Assembly: GCA_964354155.1 (NCBI GenBank)
Contig: CAYGYG010000028.1
Coordinates: 1-32,751 of the forward strand
Origin: CAYGYG01 sp964354155
GTDB taxonomy: Bacteria; Hydrothermota; Tepidihabitantia; SM23-42; CAYGYG01
Direction of reading: 5' to 3'
DNA: 32,751 nt
Both the position numbers and the translations under genes were made by a program. Each line of letters begins with the position of its first letter. Position 1 is the stretch's first letter. The notes under the pieces are model-generated. The model saw only the letters and a list, made by a program, of their open reading frames with translations. It did not search any database and was not told where the DNA came from. Positions 31,522-32,751 of the stretch are shown here, piece after piece.

Positions 31522-32751
31522 CTACTTGACCAACAGGACTTTGACCGTCCGACTGTTCGAACCGGCCTTGAGATCCAGGAAATAAACACCCGCCGGCATG
31601 GAACGTCCCGATTCGTCCCTGCAGTCCCATGTAGCGACGTGTGCGCCAAGCCTTTGCCGGCCAAGATGTAGTCGCCGGATCACCCGACCAGCTACGTCGT
31701 GGACCCTGACCGCTACCTCAGCCTCTTCCCCCAGCACATAGCTGATTGCAACGCAAGACCCAATGCTTGGATTCGGCAACACGTGCACGGACAGTGTCGG
31801 AATGCACAAGCCCATGGAGCTGGACTGGCCGCCACTGCCGCCGCCCTTGGCTTTCCGCATCCGCTCGGTTGCGTCCACGTGTATTTTCTGGCAAAAGGCG
31901 TAAGAACCCGATTCTCTGGTCAGCTTCAGACGTATGGCGTGATCCTTTTCATATAACAGATTGGGGATCTTGACCGACAGCGCCTCGAGCTTCCTTGGCG
32001 GTGCGGAGACCACAACGCCTTGAGCGCCGTCCACCGCAACCCTCTGGGTCCAGGCCGTCGTACCATTGTGTACGTACAAGACCTGCACCGTGTAGTCGTA
32101 GCGTGGGTCAAGGTAGTCGAGATTGTACACCAGGGAATCGTTGCCGTAGTCAATCGCATACCCACCCACCTGCTTATTACTGGTCCGTAACACGCAGAAG
32201 GGCGAGGCTTTTTCTTCGCCGCAGATCACGCTGTAGCCGAACGCGTCGCCCTCGTCCGACTGAAACACCTTGCTTCTGAACTTCACCAGGTAGTTCGGAG
32301 CCGAACCTTCGGTCCACAAGGCATACAGCGTCATCCCCCTACCAAAGTAATCGACGTAGAACTGGGTGTGGGGCCAGTACGATGTCGCAAGGGTCTGATC
32401 GATCGTATCGCGCGTGCCCTGGAACATGCGCAGATTGAGGGGGTCAAACGAGTTATTGGCGGTATTGAATTCGGCCCAGGTACAGCAGTCGCCACCGGCA
32501 ACAATCGGAGACTCAGACGCGTTGTTATTGATGTTCTCGTCAAAACGCGAGTAGGGCCACCATTGCCCGGATGGCATTAACCTCGCTGTACGATATATGG
32601 TCCTGTAGCCGTTTTCAAGTTCTGACCAGACAAGATTTACCGTGAGCCCGGTGATATCAATGAACGGCTGGTAGGACACGGTCCCCGGCCATGGCCAGAA
32701 CGCCGGATGGTCGACCCACATGTTTGGCGGCGACCCGGTCCGACCCCGGCA
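31522..32751 (-). CDS. Partial surface protein, paralogue of the SBBP-repeat gene (3' end)
   Basis: The frame is open through the right edge of the window, so the N-terminus is missing; the ATG at 32721 is internal. The visible 409 codons match the last third of the gene at 246-3416: SYQPFIDITG, the sialidase-like TARLMPSGQWWPYSRFDENI, CGEEKASPFCVLRTSNKQVG, the beta-sandwich with LLYEKDHAIRLKL and GSYAFCQKI, and a T9SS-style end (VRVHDVAGRVIRRL, GVYFLDLKAG). Conserved pairs include ESPIVA and TSYWPHTQFY. Whether the missing part carries SBBP repeats cannot be told. It is probably a surface or secreted protein, as its paralogue is. Confidence 0.85.
   Translation of the reverse strand, partial: CRGRTGSPPNMWVDHPAFWPWPGTVSYQPFIDITGLTVNLVWSELENGYRTIYRTARLMPSGQWWPYSRFDENINNNASESPIVAGGDCCTWAEFNTANNSFDPLNLRMFQGTRDTIDQTLATSYWPHTQFYVDYFGRGMTLYALWTEGSAPNYLVKFRSKVFQSDEGDAFGYSVICGEEKASPFCVLRTSNKQVGGYAIDYGNDSLVYNLDYLDPRYDYTVQVLYVHNGTTAWTQRVAVDGAQGVVVSAPPRKLEALSVKIPNLLYEKDHAIRLKLTRESGSYAFCQKIHVDATERMRKAKGGGSGGQSSSMGLCIPTLSVHVLPNPSIGSCVAISYVLGEEAEVAVRVHDVAGRVIRRLHLGRQRLGAHVATWDCRDESGRSMPAGVYFLDLKAGSNSRTVKVLLVK

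Overview
The window reads as a piece of an uncultured bacterial chromosome of moderately high GC. Almost every large gene encodes an exported protein ending in a FlgD/Ig-like or type IX secretion (T9SS)-style C-terminal domain of the form 'YD..GR.V..L...AG.H...WDG.D..G....AGVYF..L..G...TRKV.L'. That architecture, two gingipain-type C25 peptidases and many beta-propeller repeats suggest an FCB-group or candidate-phylum bacterium (WOR-3/Stahlbacteria-like). This placement is an inference; there is no marker gene in the window.

The main finding is four secreted propeller genes that are each interrupted by one in-frame UGA. Three are paralogues (8022-9329 +, 12611-13912 -, 17444-18772 -) with the UGA at the same place in blade 2, directly after a cysteine. 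The fourth is an FG-GAP/VCBS propeller (14349-15590 +) with the UGA directly before a cysteine. In all four the frame stays open and the protein repeats continue on both sides. In all four a hairpin with the spacing and loop expected of a bacterial SECIS element follows the UGA. In the three paralogues the hairpin starts exactly 16 nt after the UGA and shows compensatory changes at synonymous sites. I read these as selenoproteins with a vicinal Cys-Sec (or Sec-Cys) pair in an extracellular beta-propeller. Other genes here end normally in UGA, so a global code change is unlikely.

Layout. 246-3416 (-): giant SBBP-repeat surface protein. 3417-4477: gene-poor, with an AraC-type HTH gene broken at a G9 tract. 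4478-7933 (+): C25 peptidase, followed by the first Sec propeller. 9481-12394 (-): DUF1648-type membrane protein, an unrecognised helical protein and a lipoprotein. 12611-18772: the second, fourth and third Sec propellers, a 13-TPR secreted protein, and, between the divergent genes at 13912 and 14349, a strongly structured RNA candidate. 18906-21851: a secreted tandem-repeat protein, an ARPP-1-like lipoprotein, a lipoprotein and a small membrane protein. 22125-24464 (-): second C25 peptidase, divergent from an Fe-S aldo/keto-reductase-like protein (24771-25883 +). 26038-27633 (+): secreted PHB-depolymerase/LpqC-like esterase and a secreted protein. 27743-28018 (-): orphan HicB. 28148-31415 (-): tight three-gene operon of an FG-GAP propeller, an overlooked 48-codon ORF and another propeller. 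31522-window end (-): the 3' part of a paralogue of the first gene.

Intergenic DNA is full of short word-like direct repeats (GAGCAATGAGC-type and similar). Copies of these also sit in frame in the linkers and C-terminal domains of surface proteins. Several sigma70-like promoters (TTGACA, 16-17 nt, TATAAT-like) are clear, and two lie so close to the start codon that the mRNAs are probably leaderless.
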